64,000 bases of DNA from Membranipora membranacea (GCA_914767715.1 OU612065.1:12092001-12156000), one strand, 5' to 3'. Positions 11,901 to 26,500 are shown, counted from the first letter of the stretch. The notes: generated from the sequence alone by a model not told the origin. Translations and numbers: made by a program.

Positions 11901-14900
11901 TTGTTGAGTGCCAGGACGATATGTAACCTGTTGAGAACCGCGCTGCTGTTGTGATATATCTCCCATACTTAGACTCTTTTTCATCAGATGATCCATAACT
12001 TTGTTTTGGCCCTAAAAAGAGTAGGGCAACGTGTCGATCAAGTTTAATCCTATTGCCTGCATGCCAGTTACTCCATTGCCATTCCACTGGTCACGCCGCA
12101 GGACTATTGCAGGTAAATGGACCAAACTTGGTCTAGGCAACGTGAGTCATTAGCACAGCAATCATCTTGGCAAGCAATTCAAGTTACAGTTACGGAGTCA
12201 AGAGGTGCAAGGTAGTAACTCATCAACTCATAATAAAAAAATTCAAATCACCTTCATACTTTAAACCACATGTTAGACATGTCATAATTAACGATCAAAG
12301 TTAGATTTCCACCACTATTCTGGTTGTCATGGTTAAATGACAGACTCTACAGGGATAATTTAAATGACCTGTTACCTCAGTACTACTTAATCATAGGTTA
12401 ACCAGCTGGTGTAAATAACCTCTTTCCCATCCAGTCGCCATCTGTCTAGCAATGGCAAGCATTACAACACAATCACTGAGGAAAAAATAATCTAAACCTA
12501 ACCGTATCGCTGTGATCAGCTCACAACATTGTTGTACCTGCCTGATTTTTTACCAGGGGTTTCTGAGGCAGAATCAGTGATGAGATGAACTAAAAGTAAT
12601 TCTCTAACATATCTACTTTGCCCGATGCCATAGCCCAGCTACAATCAGCACAAAGCAAAGAGTTTGGAAGAGTTGCTACCTGTTATCTAACCCTTCCCTT
12701 CAACATGTTGACATAATAAGAATGAAATCTACTTAAAGACTCAGAACTCACCGTTAGTGCACTTTGGACGGCAAAATTGAGACCTTGTTGGCCTACGTTG
12801 ACTAGAGCAGAGTATCCTTGAGTTTTAACTTTATCCAGTGTTAGATCTATCTCCTGAAACATAAGATAACAAACATGGTAATAAAATACCTCACAATGCT
12901 CTCAGTAATTAGGAGTGAACATCTTAGATGGAGTTGCACTTTAACCAAACTACAGATCTGTAAATTTCTACAGACATGGCTGATTTTGATCTGGCGGAAC
13001 AAATAAACCAGAGAAGGAGTTGCAGCTATTCATCAAAGGATGGCACTTGGCTTCCTCACGATAGATTTGGATCATTTCATGAGGAGCATGTCAGGCATGA
13101 AATATTTTCATGTAGCAAGCTATCAAGTTGGCTTGCTATTGTAAGCAGATCAACATTATCATAAGCAAGGAAGAGGTAAGATCACGAAACTATTGAATAG
13201 CCAGGTCAATCAAGGAGTAGAATAACAATCACTTGCATTTTAGTATCTGGGATAATAATTATTTACCTCTTCACGTTTCAATAGCTCAGGGTGAACAAAT
13301 TTTCTATACAGCACACTTGAGCCTTTAGTTGCAGGAGATAAAAGCCATATCACAAACACTATTTTCAATTCATAATAAAATGGAAACCTGTAATGAAAGA
13401 AACAGAAACTATTAAAGCTTGGATATACAGTAGATTTTCAGCTGGTACAGAATAGCCCTTTTGCAACTCTGCATGTTTGCGCCCAACAGAGACTTACTCA
13501 TAACATAGCACTATCTGAAGACTACACAGCTGTACCAATCTGGGGTTCAGGTATTGTATGTAATTAATGAGTTCCACTAAATAGTGAGAATAGCATGTAT
13601 ATCCAATTAATTCAGACCTAGCCAGGTTAGCTTCAGCTAATAATTACCAAACAAACCCTGCCAAGTCATCGAGGAACACATGAGTAAGACATTCATACAC
13701 TTCATCAAGATCATAATATATATATAGTATAATTATAGTATATTCTAAATGAATCGTATACCATCATCTTTCTATGACATTGCCTTACTTTAAGGGCCCA
13801 GTTTCAAAATCAAGAGTTTTGCTATCTAAATATTTACTAAGGATTTAGCTATAGCTTGTCTAATAATGCCCTACATGTAGGCATACACATTACACATCCT
13901 CAGCCTCACTTTGTTTGCTATGCTACTGTGCTATAATCTGCTGGCAGCAAGAGTCATCTCAACATGAGAAAGACTGGGGCTCAGTTTTAATGCTCCAGAA
14001 AAATTAGCTGTCTCCTTGACTCTGACAAGCGTTGTCAGAAAACGATGGCCTTATGCCAAAACTGTCAGACATGTTGAGTTAGATCTTACAGCACAAAGCC
14101 ATGAATCAATGATATGAAGTTATTTCATCACAGGGAGAGTTGGCAGCAACTCCTGGCTAGTGCTACGCATAATCTTTGAGCTTGCCACACAAGCACGACA
14201 TACCACATTTTTATGATCTACTTCAGACATCGGAAAGATTAGTAATTAGTTATGGCTTGTATGGTATGCTGTAATAAATCAGCCAAGCTAACCTGGTCTG
14301 AGGACCGAAAAAAGACATCTACGACATGACTCTATTTTGTTGGTGCTTGTTTAGAATTCTCCTAGGCGGACCATCTCATCCATAGATGTAATAACAACAG
14401 CAGTAATTATGGTCTCATCTCAGAATCAACACAATAATAATCAACTTGTTTTTAGATTCCTCCCTCATCCAGATAGGCCTAATGTCAAGTTAACTTACCA
14501 TGACACTAAAACATCAGCAAAGGTCTCAACAGTAGTGAATAAAGCAAAAACTATCCAGTACATCATCCATTTTACCTGTGTGAGCAAAAACAATGTGAAC
14601 AGCTCAGACACTGACCAATAGCAAAGCATGAACAATGAGTTATACTGTTGGATAAAGTGACAAATACCATCTTGACCGTTGACCCAATTTTTCCTGGTAG
14701 TTCATGAATTGAGTATGGTCACACTTGTATGATAAGAACTGCAGGATAACATGTAGGAGTATCACAAGATGATGGTTATGATAAATGCTCAACTTTGCAG
14801 TTGACTGATAACAAGCTGGTATCAAAGACTGTGAGCAATGTACATGCGGGTGTCACTATAATATCAACATGGGATGGAATGCCTTTAACTTTACTTACAT

Positions 14901-15353
14901 ATTCATTTACATTCTTCGTTTTCACAGCTTTATAGGAGGAGTATGCAGGGTATAATGTTCCGAACACCAAACTAAAAATTGAAAAGGGTAATATCAGAAG
15001 TTGCAACTAAACGGATTTGAATACGCAGTCATGTATATTCATGACACATGATGGTTTTGTCCTCTACAGCAATTTACCTTTTAAATCATACAAAACATGC
15101 CAAACGGATGGAATCAATCACCTAGCAACAACAAAAGTGATATGGCTCAAGTACCTTTCAGTTCAGTAATGATTCAAAAATATAATGCCAGAACCATTAG
15201 ACTCAGCGACACAACTGAAATACTGAAGCTGCCAACGCAATGTGTATGTCACCAGAACATAAGATTCACATTGTGTGCCTACAACGTATGCATTTCTGAT
15301 GACCGAGGGAGAAAAACTTACATGACCACTCTTGAGATGAGAGCGGATACCAT
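8949..15353 (-). CDS. REEP: Receptor expression-enhancing protein, REEP1-4 subfamily
   Basis: Nine exons read on the minus strand: 15322-15353, 14899-14971, 14499-14575, 13267-13387, 12752-12853, 11876-12011, 11137-11250, 10578-10657, 8949-9215. They total 1,002 bases, giving 333 residues plus stop. The start is [10 protein letters not shown], with A at -3 and G at +4. The TB2/DP1/HVA22 domain (about residues 8-100) shows [37 protein letters not shown] and [18 protein letters not shown], then [13 protein letters not shown], all diagnostic of REEP1-4. Known members form ER membrane hairpins, shape tubules, and in REEP1/3/4 bind microtubules. The tail after residue 135 is long, rich in Gln, Ser, Lys and Arg, and longer than in vertebrate REEP1-4 (about 200-260 residues). 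The last exon is strongly basic ([13 protein letters not shown]). The short first exon and exon 8 are inferred from motif, splice sites and phase. Confidence 0.94.
10578..10657 (-). other. REEP: REEP exon 8 (80 bases), phase-restoring
   Basis: Exon 7 ends with one base of a codon pending, and direct joining to the last exon gives an immediate stop. This 80-base exon has a good acceptor (CATTACAG) and donor (GTTTGT). It joins as arginine-glycine into [12 protein letters not shown] and ends HYNHKE in frame with DDIQELPPV of the last exon. The content is not conserved family sequence, so the call rests on phase and splice sites. Confidence 0.75.
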
Positions 15354-17565
15354 TTTGACAATGGTAATGGAGGGGAGGTTCACACAAATTGTCGATATAT
15401 CGCCAGAAATGTCACTATGCTTGTCCAGTTATTTGGTCTCCAGATTTCATCAGCTCATATTTACTGCAGCACTACAAAATATGACTCTTAACTGTTGATC
15501 CAGCAGCACCATGTTTTGAGGTGGTCTTTCACTTAAAGTAATTTGATAGTTTCCAATCTCTTATCAGCAGTAGTAGGCATTTGGATCAACCAATCAACCC
15601 TTTGACTCTCTTTAAAAAAACACTGACTTACTGAGATACAAAATCTGAAGTATCTACAATCACTCTTGCTTTACCTAAGGTCATTAGGTAATCGGACAGC
15701 TGCGGCTCAACAAGGATCTTATAATCTCCACAAAGATGTTTCATTTCCTCATTGCTTTTTTTTCTTTGACCCTGAATATTTAGCAATTCTCTTGAGAAGA
15801 TCTTAGTTTGGGCATATACATATATGTAGTGCTAGTCATAGAGTCAGCTACTCTCAATTCTTGGAATTGTAACATCCATTGCTATGGAGACACAAGCATA
15901 GGCATCTGGAGTTGCAAGAATGTATACTTTGCAAATGTGGGGTGGTTGATTGACATTGGCAAAGTATAAATGCGTGTAACTCCAGATGCAGATGGGCGGA
16001 TGGTTGATCATGGACATTGCAAAGTATACATGCTCGTAACTACAGATGCCTATGACTACTAGTGTTAGAGCAAGGTGCAAATCATAGGCCTACTCGCGGT
16101 GAGGGTATAACAAGCAGGCCTAATATACATTGCAGAGTTGCACCCCCAATCATCAAAGCGGTCTCTAAGTAGAAACTGCCAAAATTATTATCTGATTATT
16201 TCGTGCTGAGTGAGCATGACGTGCAAGAAGTCTCGCTCCCAATTCCCTCACTGCTTGTTGGAAAGATGTATATGTTGAATGTTGATCAAGAGACCAAAAG
16301 ATGGAAGTGATTGCAATGGTTTATCTAAAAGAGTCTCACTCATTCTAGCTGAAAGACCTCCAGAGGAGTTACCTACCAATACATCTACTTGTAATACACT
16401 TATAAACACAGTTACAGCAATAAGTCAGTCACAAATATGTGTCTACAGTGTTTGTGGTTGTAAGCATATTCTTTCTGTTTAAAACAATGTACAAAAGTAT
16501 ATCATAGGATACACATTTATTTATATATATATTTATGCATGTATGTAGAGATGATTTTACCTTTTTAATTTCCATTTTTTCATTGCTTGTTGTGGCTATT
16601 ATCATTATTTTATTATGTGGGCAACACATGCATGATGATACACAAAACTCTAATCAATGAACTTGCTCGAATTCTAATTGCTTTTGACCCTACTATCTAG
16701 ATTAGATGTGTTAGATATAAGTCATTGATATGAATTCATATGATATGAATGTATATCAGTGATATAAGTAGTATGCCTTCAATAATCATTATTAACATTG
16801 TAAAGATCTAAAATACTTAAAATCTAATAAAAAATAACACCACCCAATCCCAATCCCAATCCATTGACTCAATTACTATTTAATTTATTTATTACCCTAT
16901 CTTTCTATCTATCTTTAGTAAGTATGTAACAATACTACTACCTATCTACAGCATCGAAAATTACAAAATGAATTCAATCTTACTAATCTGCAATTTCTGG
17001 TCCTCACCTTTGATTACTTTGCCTGTTAAAGTAAGCTCCGACAGAAAGCTTTCTTCTTGTTAGCAGACCAGTCCATTCATGATGAGTGACTCATAGCCAT
17101 TGCTGCTTTCTGGACTTGCAGTTGTTACTAGGCCTCATTACTAACCATGATAGCCTTCATAGACATATGTCTCAAAGAAAACATTGCGCGTTAAAAAAAT
17201 TTATTAATATCTATTTTTCTTTGTACCAGATTACCATATTCACTACATTATTGAAATGAAATTGATTTTTATATTCTTTTAATTGGTATGTTCCAAACCT
17301 ATATATCATTTATAACTCTGACATAAGAACTTCCATTCATGTTTAGTAGATATCACTACACTCTTCAAATCACATACAACCTTTACTATGCACACATTCA
17401 TGTATACAGGAATTTGTGTGAGGACCACAACACTGCAGCTCAGCTTTAGATTTGTATGACAAATACTTCATCAAAATACTTTTCCACTACAGCAGGATAG
17501 ATACAAGATTGAGTCAGAGTAAGACAAGTAACAATCTGTGTCCATAATGGACACATGATCAACCT
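15354..17565. promoter_or_regulatory. Divergent upstream region of REEP and KDM3
   Basis: These 2.2 kb separate the REEP start codon (minus strand) from the KDM3 start codon (plus strand) and must hold both 5' UTRs and probably both promoters. I could not fix either transcription start. The region contains the inverted and direct repeat cluster at 15897-16054, a TAGGCCTA octamer at 16085-16092, a perfect 14-base palindrome ATATGAATTCATAT at 16728-16741, CAATCC and TATC short repeats near 16850-16920, and otherwise plain AT-rich DNA. Confidence 0.45.
15897..16054. repeat. Inverted plus direct repeat cluster upstream of REEP
   Basis: A 36-base segment at 15897-15932 is repeated inverted at 16019-16054, with four mismatches; the shared ends are CATAGGCATCTG and TATACTTTGC. 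Between them, 15960-15989 is a third copy in the same direction as the right arm, with about four differences over 30 bases. The two direct copies are 60 bases apart and both follow a TGGTTGAT stretch. No open reading frame explains the conservation. Confidence 0.8.
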
Positions 17566-20500
17566 ATGGCTCTGAAATATCGCGAAGAACTTGTAGGAAA
17601 ACGATTTCTTGCGCTGAGGACACCATCACAATCAAGTAGATTTTGTTCCAGTGATTACTCAAAGGACTTCCTTACATCTGAGAGCAATTGGATCAGAGGC
17701 ATTATCAGAGGATCAACTGATAAAGATTCATCAGCTAAAGAGACACAGGTACCGTTTAAATAGCTCTTTCTTCACCTTCAAATTTATTGTCATCATCTCG
17801 TCATCTATTTAGTTTACTTACAAATAGAACAAACTTGTCAATGTAATGTATGAGATAACATATGAATCAGGGAGTAAAACTCCTTGTATCAACTACATTA
17901 ACAGACTTTCTGTTTTATATAGACCTTAGAGTATTATACAACCCTACTGGTTAGTAACCATAACTATGTTTATCAAGTGAATTCATTAGTCCATTGATGA
18001 TTGCTGACAATACTTCAGTTCTAAAACTTTGGGCCCCATTCCCATGATTCTGTCTTACAATATTAATTTAATACCAGATAGTAACATCGAGCTTCAATCA
18101 CTTTCATGAATATGCCTACACTATAATGATACATTACACTAATTTGAGGTTGGTAGTATGGTGGGGTATAGTAGTATGGTAGGCGAGATAAAGGTGATAA
18201 ATACAATTTTATTAGTGTTGATTTGAGTGTGAAAAGAATACGTAACAATCGTAACATTATAGCATTTAAAATGAAAAGCCATGTGGTCCAAGGCCTAAGA
18301 CTTTTGTATCTTAACTCTGAGTCGTCAAATCACTAGAATATCAATCGAAATCAACATATAAGGTTACATATTTGAGATAATACAAAAAATATACCATCAC
18401 AAATATCATTCATCAGCTTGTAAATGAGTGGCTCTCATTTCAAAGTGCCAGCCTGCTGTTCCAACAGTGTCAAAGTTTAGTTGGTTACTGATCACTGCTT
18501 CCAGGAGGTTTAGGAGTGCTCTTCAAAACAGTAGTCAAAGACACCCCTCCATCAGATATTTCTCTGTTTTTACACCTACATTGGAGATGAAATTGCATAT
18601 TTTCAAGTTCTCATTTGTTACATTAGCTCTTCCCAACTAGGCAGGTATGGCACTGTAACTGACATCACATGGGGGCCTAGATTGCATAGTCAGCTACAAA
18701 TTAATTACCATTATGACTCTAAACTACTAGCCAGCTTTAGCGTGCTTCACCAAGAAGTTGGTGAGATCTATACTTGGACTTCTATCTAGCTACTTGATCT
18801 ATCTCACTCCATGGCGACACTTAATGTTCATTGCTGGCCTGTCTAGATTGAAAAGAACTATTTTTCTAATTGGTCGTTTAACAATGCAGCTTATGCTGTG
18901 CTGAAATCATTTAAGCTAGTATTCGATCTGATTGATCTGAGTCAGCCTAAAGAAAACTATGATACCAGCAGGAGTCACAAGTCAGGTCTGGTCTATCCAG
19001 GCTTCCTAGTGATTGAGTTGATTTGAGACCGCGATGTATGACGGGCTTATTCCCCTGACACATGATGTACTCTGACCCAAAAAAGCCTATAATAGCTATT
19101 TTGGACACATTTGCTAGTTGAAGTGAAAGTAATGATGATTCACATTACCTAGGTTCTAAGGATCAGTTTGTTAGTTCTGTACCAGTGTAGATTATATGTG
19201 TATTGTACATTCTGGAAAGTTTAATCTCAAATTGTAATACGTTGTAATCTCAAACAGTAACAAAACTCTAAGTCCCGTTACAGAACCTTAGTAGAAGCTT
19301 CCTGTCAAAAGACAAATTATGGTTATTTAGAGTGGCTTTATCTTATACATGCAGGCGTTAATTATTTACAAGTCACTATGGGTAAAATTCTTGAATTTTA
19401 TTTTAGTTCAGCTGGAATTTAAAATCATAATTTATGTGATATACTAGCTTTGTTGGGCTGAGAATGTTATGTCTGTTTTGGGCCAACGTGCTAATTTATA
19501 CTGCCTAGCTAACATATATCAAATCACAATTTGACAAGCAGTCAATCCCAACAAATTAGTTCTGCAGATTCCATTGATTGTCCTAATAAAGTCTCCCCTC
19601 TACAGGCAAGTCAGAAAATTGGTTCATTTGATACTTGTTATGGGTCGATTACTGCGCTATGGGTGTAAACTGAGTAATATCTTTAGCAATGGCACTTGGC
19701 TTGCAAGATATGATTTATTGCTGTGCTTATCCTCCGTTGAGATTCTGTGGCTAATCATGCCCCAGCTCAACTTCAGTGGTTTGTATGTCTACTTTTATCA
19801 GCCATTTTGCACTTGACGCTTAGTGACACTGGGCTGGTTTGCTTGGTCAACTTAGCAAGATTACTAAGAACTTCTATTCAGTAGATTTCCTTTATGCTTT
19901 TGTTATGGGACGGTCTTTCATGGGAATCAATGTAGGCAAATACCTTTCAATAGAAGGTGTAGTGTTATTCATTAGGCTGAAGTTGTTGATTATAGCTTTT
20001 GGCTTGGGTTTTGGCTTTGCATACTAAATTCAATTCTAACCAGTGTTGTATCTCATTTCACTGGTTGCAGTATCAAATTTTCAAGCTGTTGAGTGGGGGG
20101 CCACCTTTCCCCTCTAAATATCAATTGTGTGTCACATTGTAATGGCCGGCTGATGTGAATAGTCAGGCTGTGGCCCTCACTTAATCAACCAAGAATGTTA
20201 TTCTAGCTCTTGGCTCCCTTCTTATCATAAAAGTTGTTATAAGCTAGTAACCTGTTTGATAAAACATACAAGAGATAAAACTTCATATGCATAAGCTAAC
20301 CTTTACCCTGCCAGGTATGCAGTAGCTTCTCGTTACCCACACAGGGTGCCAGCCTTGCAATACTTCGATAATAATTGAACTGCTTTCATCCTCGTGTAAT
20401 TGCCTTGGGCAACTGGCCAGGCCATAATCAATAGCATCGAGTTTTGAGGATCTAGCTGTTCAATACAATGACTAGGCTCCAAGTTAAACGCTGTCAGTTT

Positions 20501-23500
20501 ACAAACTAGGCCTACTCACACGTAAATAGGGATAGTCGGTGCTCACTGTACTCAAAGATTATAAATACTGTCATTGCTGTACTAGACTAAGCTGATAACT
20601 GAAACATTTAATGTAAGGGTAATTCTTGTGTTATTGCCTTGATTCACTGTACCGATTAATGTTTCCAGGTTCTGGTTGAGTTTGATGGTTTAGACTGGAA
20701 CCGAAGAGATTGGCTGAAGATCCACGAAGACTTCAGTGCATTCCTGGTCGAGGAAACTTTAATATTATCACAGAGATCTCATCCTGAGAAAGCAGGAAAG
20801 AAGTGCTGGTGGCCCGCTCTGGTAAGCTTCGTAATAGTATACTCATATGGCAGGGGCTTGGTGATTGATCATGATTTGGAGGTATATCTTTACAGTGAAT
20901 GAAGGGATATAGTTTACCAAAGCCATGTATATTATGATGAGTTTGGGTGTAACGAGGACGTGTCAGTTTCCGTCAGACTCGTCTTTGACTATGAACTTGC
21001 CAATTATCATGGGTGTAAGCCGAGGTACTGTATGAATGTCCAATCACTATTGAGCACTGACCTGAAAAATCTGTAGGGAAATCGTTCATCACCTGAGAGG
21101 GCCATTTCCAAAATTGCTGCTGTGTGTGTGCCAATGATGTCTGTACTATGTCTGTACTACAGTGGAACCAATATATTTAATACTAGGTCTATGGTCGATC
21201 TTTTTGGTCATTATGACACACAAATTGTCCCAGCATCATAAATGTTGCCAGATACATCAATAATGCTTGGAATCAGACCATCATCAAAATGAGCACACAT
21301 GGTTAAATCAGGTTTAGAAATGTACACAGGAGGGCTGATCAACTTGTCATAACTCTTGAAAGTAATATATCATGGTTTGAGTTGGTTTTCATGGAAATAA
21401 GACCAGATATTAACATAAATCAACATGGTTGGTTCGGGTTTTAGCTGAAACGAGCTGATGAGAAGCCTGATAAGACTCTCTGATGGTTTATTAATATGTT
21501 TTGCTTGAGACTAAGACTAGGTTGTCCTGGTGCCAATAGCTAGATTTGATGTTGCTATCATTCTTGATATGCCAGGCTTGATTCTTGATTCTTGATAAAG
21601 CCAGGCTTTAAGCCAGGCCGGAATCTGAATAATGATCCTCCTTGGAATGATGATATGTCACAAACTTATTGGTTAATTTGGATAATTCTACACATCCTTT
21701 ATGAATTTATTTTGGAGTGATAAGTGCCTTTTAAGTTGATGCTGGTGTAAAAGATGGAAAGCCACTGTGGCCAACTTTGGTTTAGGCTGAGAACACATGG
21801 TTTATGACATTTTTACGGCTATCAGGACAGACTGTCAGATTCCATAGTCACGGACAAAACCAGGCCACTTCAAATATGTTATATACAAAGCTCCCTGGAC
21901 ATGAGCTGAGTCATCTTTTTGTACAGTAGTCACTTTTGTGGTCTGTCCGTTTCCATATGATAATTGCTTCTGATCAATTGCTCTTGGACATAGTCACATA
22001 TGTACATACATACATAGAGCAATGAAACACAAGCAATAACTGTTTGTTCATACAGAGCATCTTGAACTATGAATGTACAAACAGAATTTTACTATTTTAT
22101 GTAATTGGCTAGTTTACTGGCTCTTCAGTGGTAACTGGTTTTCATGCTCATTCTTAGCAGGCCTCACAAGCATACAAATGTTATATCCACACATCAGATT
22201 TGATTGTGTCTTGATGACATGTGTCACCCTGTGTACAATGAGATTAGCCTATACTAGGCTTATAAACAGCCTAAATGAAGTGGAAGCATCAGCTGGCTGC
22301 AACCCTATACTTTTACTTTCAATCAGCGCCGAGTCAAACTTGGCGACACTATCGAGTTAGAGACAGTTGGACGAAACGCACTCTTCATGGCTCAATTACG
22401 GTCATGTCATAGTAATGGTCTAGCGAATGTTTTCGTGTATCATATCGGATAAACCATTCCATGAAGTCTGGTGATGCATGGTTATGAGATTTCATTTGAT
22501 TGATTGGCCGTCGGTTCGAAGGAACTCTCAAGATCACAATTATTAGAGTAAAATGACTGTAAGATGTAGCGAATACATGTCACCCACTTTGCAAATATGA
22601 ATCATCCTCCATCGCAACCAAATTGACCACATTCTACATTTACTTAACTGTGGAGACCTCCTGCTCATGGGCCTATGGGTATTGGAAAAAACTGAACTAC
22701 ATACATGATACCAAACTGCGAAAGGCCCATGGGAGACTCGATTTAATGGCAAGGAGACACATTGCCATCGTATTCATACAACATCATGGCATTATGAACA
22801 TGCACAATTAGTGAAGGCATCGGGAGTCGAGACCAGTACTAGTACTCAGCCTTAAGATCACTAGTTATAATTAACGCTTGTACTACCAGTTAGATGAGCC
22901 CGCTCCCAGACAGCTCCACTCATTCATTTGGCTAGCTCCGTCAAATTTGACTAAGCCCTGAAAGAGGCCAGATAATGAGGAAAACCATTCACTAAGATGA
23001 GTGATACATAAAATGGTAAAACTGGTGAATAGTAATCAAGCATGTAGGTAAATTATTGTCTCATGCCTCACTCATCTCCTTTATTGATTGTTGATGGTTC
23101 CCTCCCTGCCTCTTTAATGATACTTAGAGGCTCGAAGTTACTCACTCTGCCCTAAGGCCAGGTCCTGGCTACTAGGAAGAGAGTAGCAGTAATCTCAGCA
23201 TTCCTTTTCTATACATAAACATATGAAAATACATTTGTGGTTATTTCAGACAAGATACAAAGAATGAAGGCTTTTTCCGATTACATGTTCCAATGGATCA
23301 ATTTAGGACCGATTAGTAAAAAAAGCCATTGCAGGCAGCGCTTTGCAGCGGAATGATGAATGATGGTCTCATCAATAATGTCCAAATGTGTCTCATTGTG
23401 ACGTGAGGCGTAGGTTTTGACTGTGATTCTAGTAGCCGTTGTCTACTCTACAGTCATTTGTTTATTTTTGTTTATTCAACACATTTTGCTGTTGATATCC

Positions 23501-26500
23501 TCATGCTGACAACATAACAATACAGAGACTATGGATATATTATCTATAGTCTCTGCCGATACGGCAGATATATTGTTACCTAGACCTACTACTTAGTGGG
23601 TGCTCAACTGCAGCTGTTTCACAGTCCCAGATTGGTAACTCTTATGAAAGGGTGTTGTCGCCAACAATTCCACATTTTGTTTCTGATTTGCATACTTTTA
23701 TTATTCACAATTTTGCCTGTAACCTTGACCACGAAATAATATCTCTTAGGCCTATTTTGTAGACATTCAAAAGCATTGTCGACGGAGTTGGCATAAAGCG
23801 AATTGAAAGACAACCGATAGAGTACCTCACTGACCAGTGCCTGTCTTTTGTGACTGCAGATAACACGCTCGAATACAAGGTTAGCAGGATAACATATAGT
23901 TGAAGGGTGTTTGGCAACCTAGCAATCTGTCACCTCATGTCATTTTAATGCATCATTTGATTTTGTTGGCAAAGGCTCAACTGCTATGCTAAGTAGAATC
24001 ACGGTACCAGTAACTATTGGTCGTAAACCTGTCATCATATCAATGGGCCTTTTTTGCCATACAAGTATGAGAATAAATCATCTGATAATGCTGACCGTTT
24101 TAATAGCTGTCAGCTGGAAAACTTCTCATGCTTATTCCAGTATCAATCAGTTCTAAGCCAAGCCATTTCTTACATCGAAATGGCTATAGGCCTGTCTAAA
24201 AAAAACTCCAACGCCTACATTTAGGATTCGTAATACCAGTTAAGGTGTATATTTCTCATCTGTCAAGGACATTGGTGTAGATAGATGATCAGGTCCTACA
24301 TAGGACTGTATTGTATACTTGCCCTATTTTTCATCTGAAAGTTTTTGATCATGATTCTAAAACTAATGTGTCTTGAAAAACTGATTGACAAGTCTTGAGC
24401 ATTATTAGTAAGGTCATTACAATCACTCTCAGCGGTGGCACACTTGTTATTGTGGCCAAAAAATCCAACCACTGCATTGAAAACAAAATGCTTGGCTCTA
24501 GAAATAGGTGTCTGTAGATAACACCAGCAACATCAGAACAGTAGGCCTAACAATAGGAAGAGAGTTGAAAAGCGGTCAGTCTGATAATGATTTTTGTATT
24601 TCATCCTGACTTCATTCACCTGAATCTTACATAAAATATAATCACATGCCTTAGGGAGAAAACTAGGGTCATAAATCAATTGCAGATTGCCATTGCAGTG
24701 ATTGTAGGTCATCCATCATGCTCATTTTTTGGCATGGTACTCATTAGTCTAGCGCCTATACATATACATAAATTGAGCACCTGAATATTCATGTATGTCT
24801 GTTACTATGCAGACCTAATAGGATGCCGTGTTCAACGTGAGAGAGATGCTCGATTTGCGATAAGAATCCATTGCCCTTGCTGATCTTTTGTTTACTTTAG
24901 TTCAAACCAAGATAAAGATCTTTTCCGCTGTAGTCAATTCCTAACTAAATGCTCCATACAATAAATCAAGCGTTGATACTATGCCTAGTGTGTGTGATGT
25001 TGAGAAGGCCTAAGCTATGCCTACATTGTTGGGTTCAGAAAAGGATATGAGTGATCACAGTGGTATGGTAGAAGTTCATTGCCATGGAAATACACTAATT
25101 ATCTACATCTTTCTCTGTGCGCTTAAACTGTGTCAGTGGTGGTTTTTTTTTTTAAACCACCAGCACCACCGCTCAACCGAGTTCAAGCACTAAATCAAAC
25201 ACTAAAACTGCATCTAATAAAGAATTGTTGCTCACACATGGCAAGTTTGATATTGGCATTGTATATTAAGTTACATATTTACCAAATGTATAGGCCTACA
25301 CAATCTCACACATGATGTGTCTGTTTTAGGAGGGTAGCCTAAGACTTGATAACGAGTGTAAAGCCGCAGCAAAGCAGTGGTCTGTCTACCAGGACGGTCA
25401 GCGCATACTCGTTAGCACTCCCACTGTGCTGGTAGGCTTCCGTGTCAAAGTATACAGGACTGAGGGGACAACTCAGTGGTTCACTGCTGTTATTCAACAC
25501 TACAACGAGAACAACAAGGTTGGTAATCCCACTTGGAAAGAGAATGAACAACATACTAGGTTGTTGTGACTTGTTGTGAATCTACGTGATTTCCTAGCAT
25601 AGCCTGGTTGGCGTTGGCTCTCTCATGAGCTTACTCCCTTTCTGATGAGGCTGAGTGAGCAGATGATCGTATGTGATTTATTTGGTACCTACTAGTCTCT
25701 ATCCACTTATCACCTACAGCGTAATAACATGTGTTATATCCATTAACAGTAATGCTAGAATGTTTACTGCCCAGATTATAGCACCTCTGTTCTGTTGGCC
25801 AGGCAGATCTACAACGAATATTCATGTTCTTGTTGACCCTTTCAGTGCAAGTCACTCTTGTTTCTGTAGTTGATTGCAACATCAGTGGCTTAGCTTGTGT
25901 TAGATGTATGTTACCTGGCTCACCTTGGTAGAAAAACCTATCGTTGGTTTAAAGAAACAGTTTCTGATATGTCGAGTTTATTCGGTCTCAATGTTTGAGA
26001 TCAAGTTTTCCATCTATGTGGTTAGGCTGGACGTATACTGTCTCAGTTTTTACGATAGAAGTGACTATCTGTACACCATATTTTCCAAAGTAGGCTACAA
26101 TTCAATGGATTGGTGGTAAAAAAAGTTATGAGTAGTTGATTGGATGCATCTATTGTACCAGCAAATTACTTTCTTGTCTACCAAAGAGTGGCTAGGTTTT
26201 AACAGTATGTTGACATCAAGCAGACTTTGGTCACACCACAAACATATTTTTACGTTTATGGGTATCACTGTCCCATTTGAATAGCAACAATAACTGTGAG
26301 TTTCAGCCAAACATTTCGCTCTGAGAGGCTTCTTTCAGCTCGCTGGTTTTAGCTGGGAAATAGCCATCCATATACCCAGTTCATTGAACTCCTCCCACTC
26401 AATGCGCTGTTCATAGTCTATAGTCAATTAAATCACTTATGAGAGAAACAGTTACACTCTAATCGTAGTCTTATGACTGCCCTAATTATCCAGGAATCGG

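Noticed and set aside
15097-15498. 133-codon plus-strand open frame
   Set aside because: It overlaps REEP exon 1 in antisense, lacks recognisable domains or splice partners, and has no codon or motif support. It is a chance frame.
22073-22360. 95-codon plus-strand open frame in KDM3 intron 2
   Set aside because: It is hydrophobic by chance composition, with no start context, homology or neighbouring exons that would make a gene.
22514-22524. GGTTCGAAGGA, a second B-box-like sequence
   Set aside because: It lacks the final CC and any cloverleaf around it.
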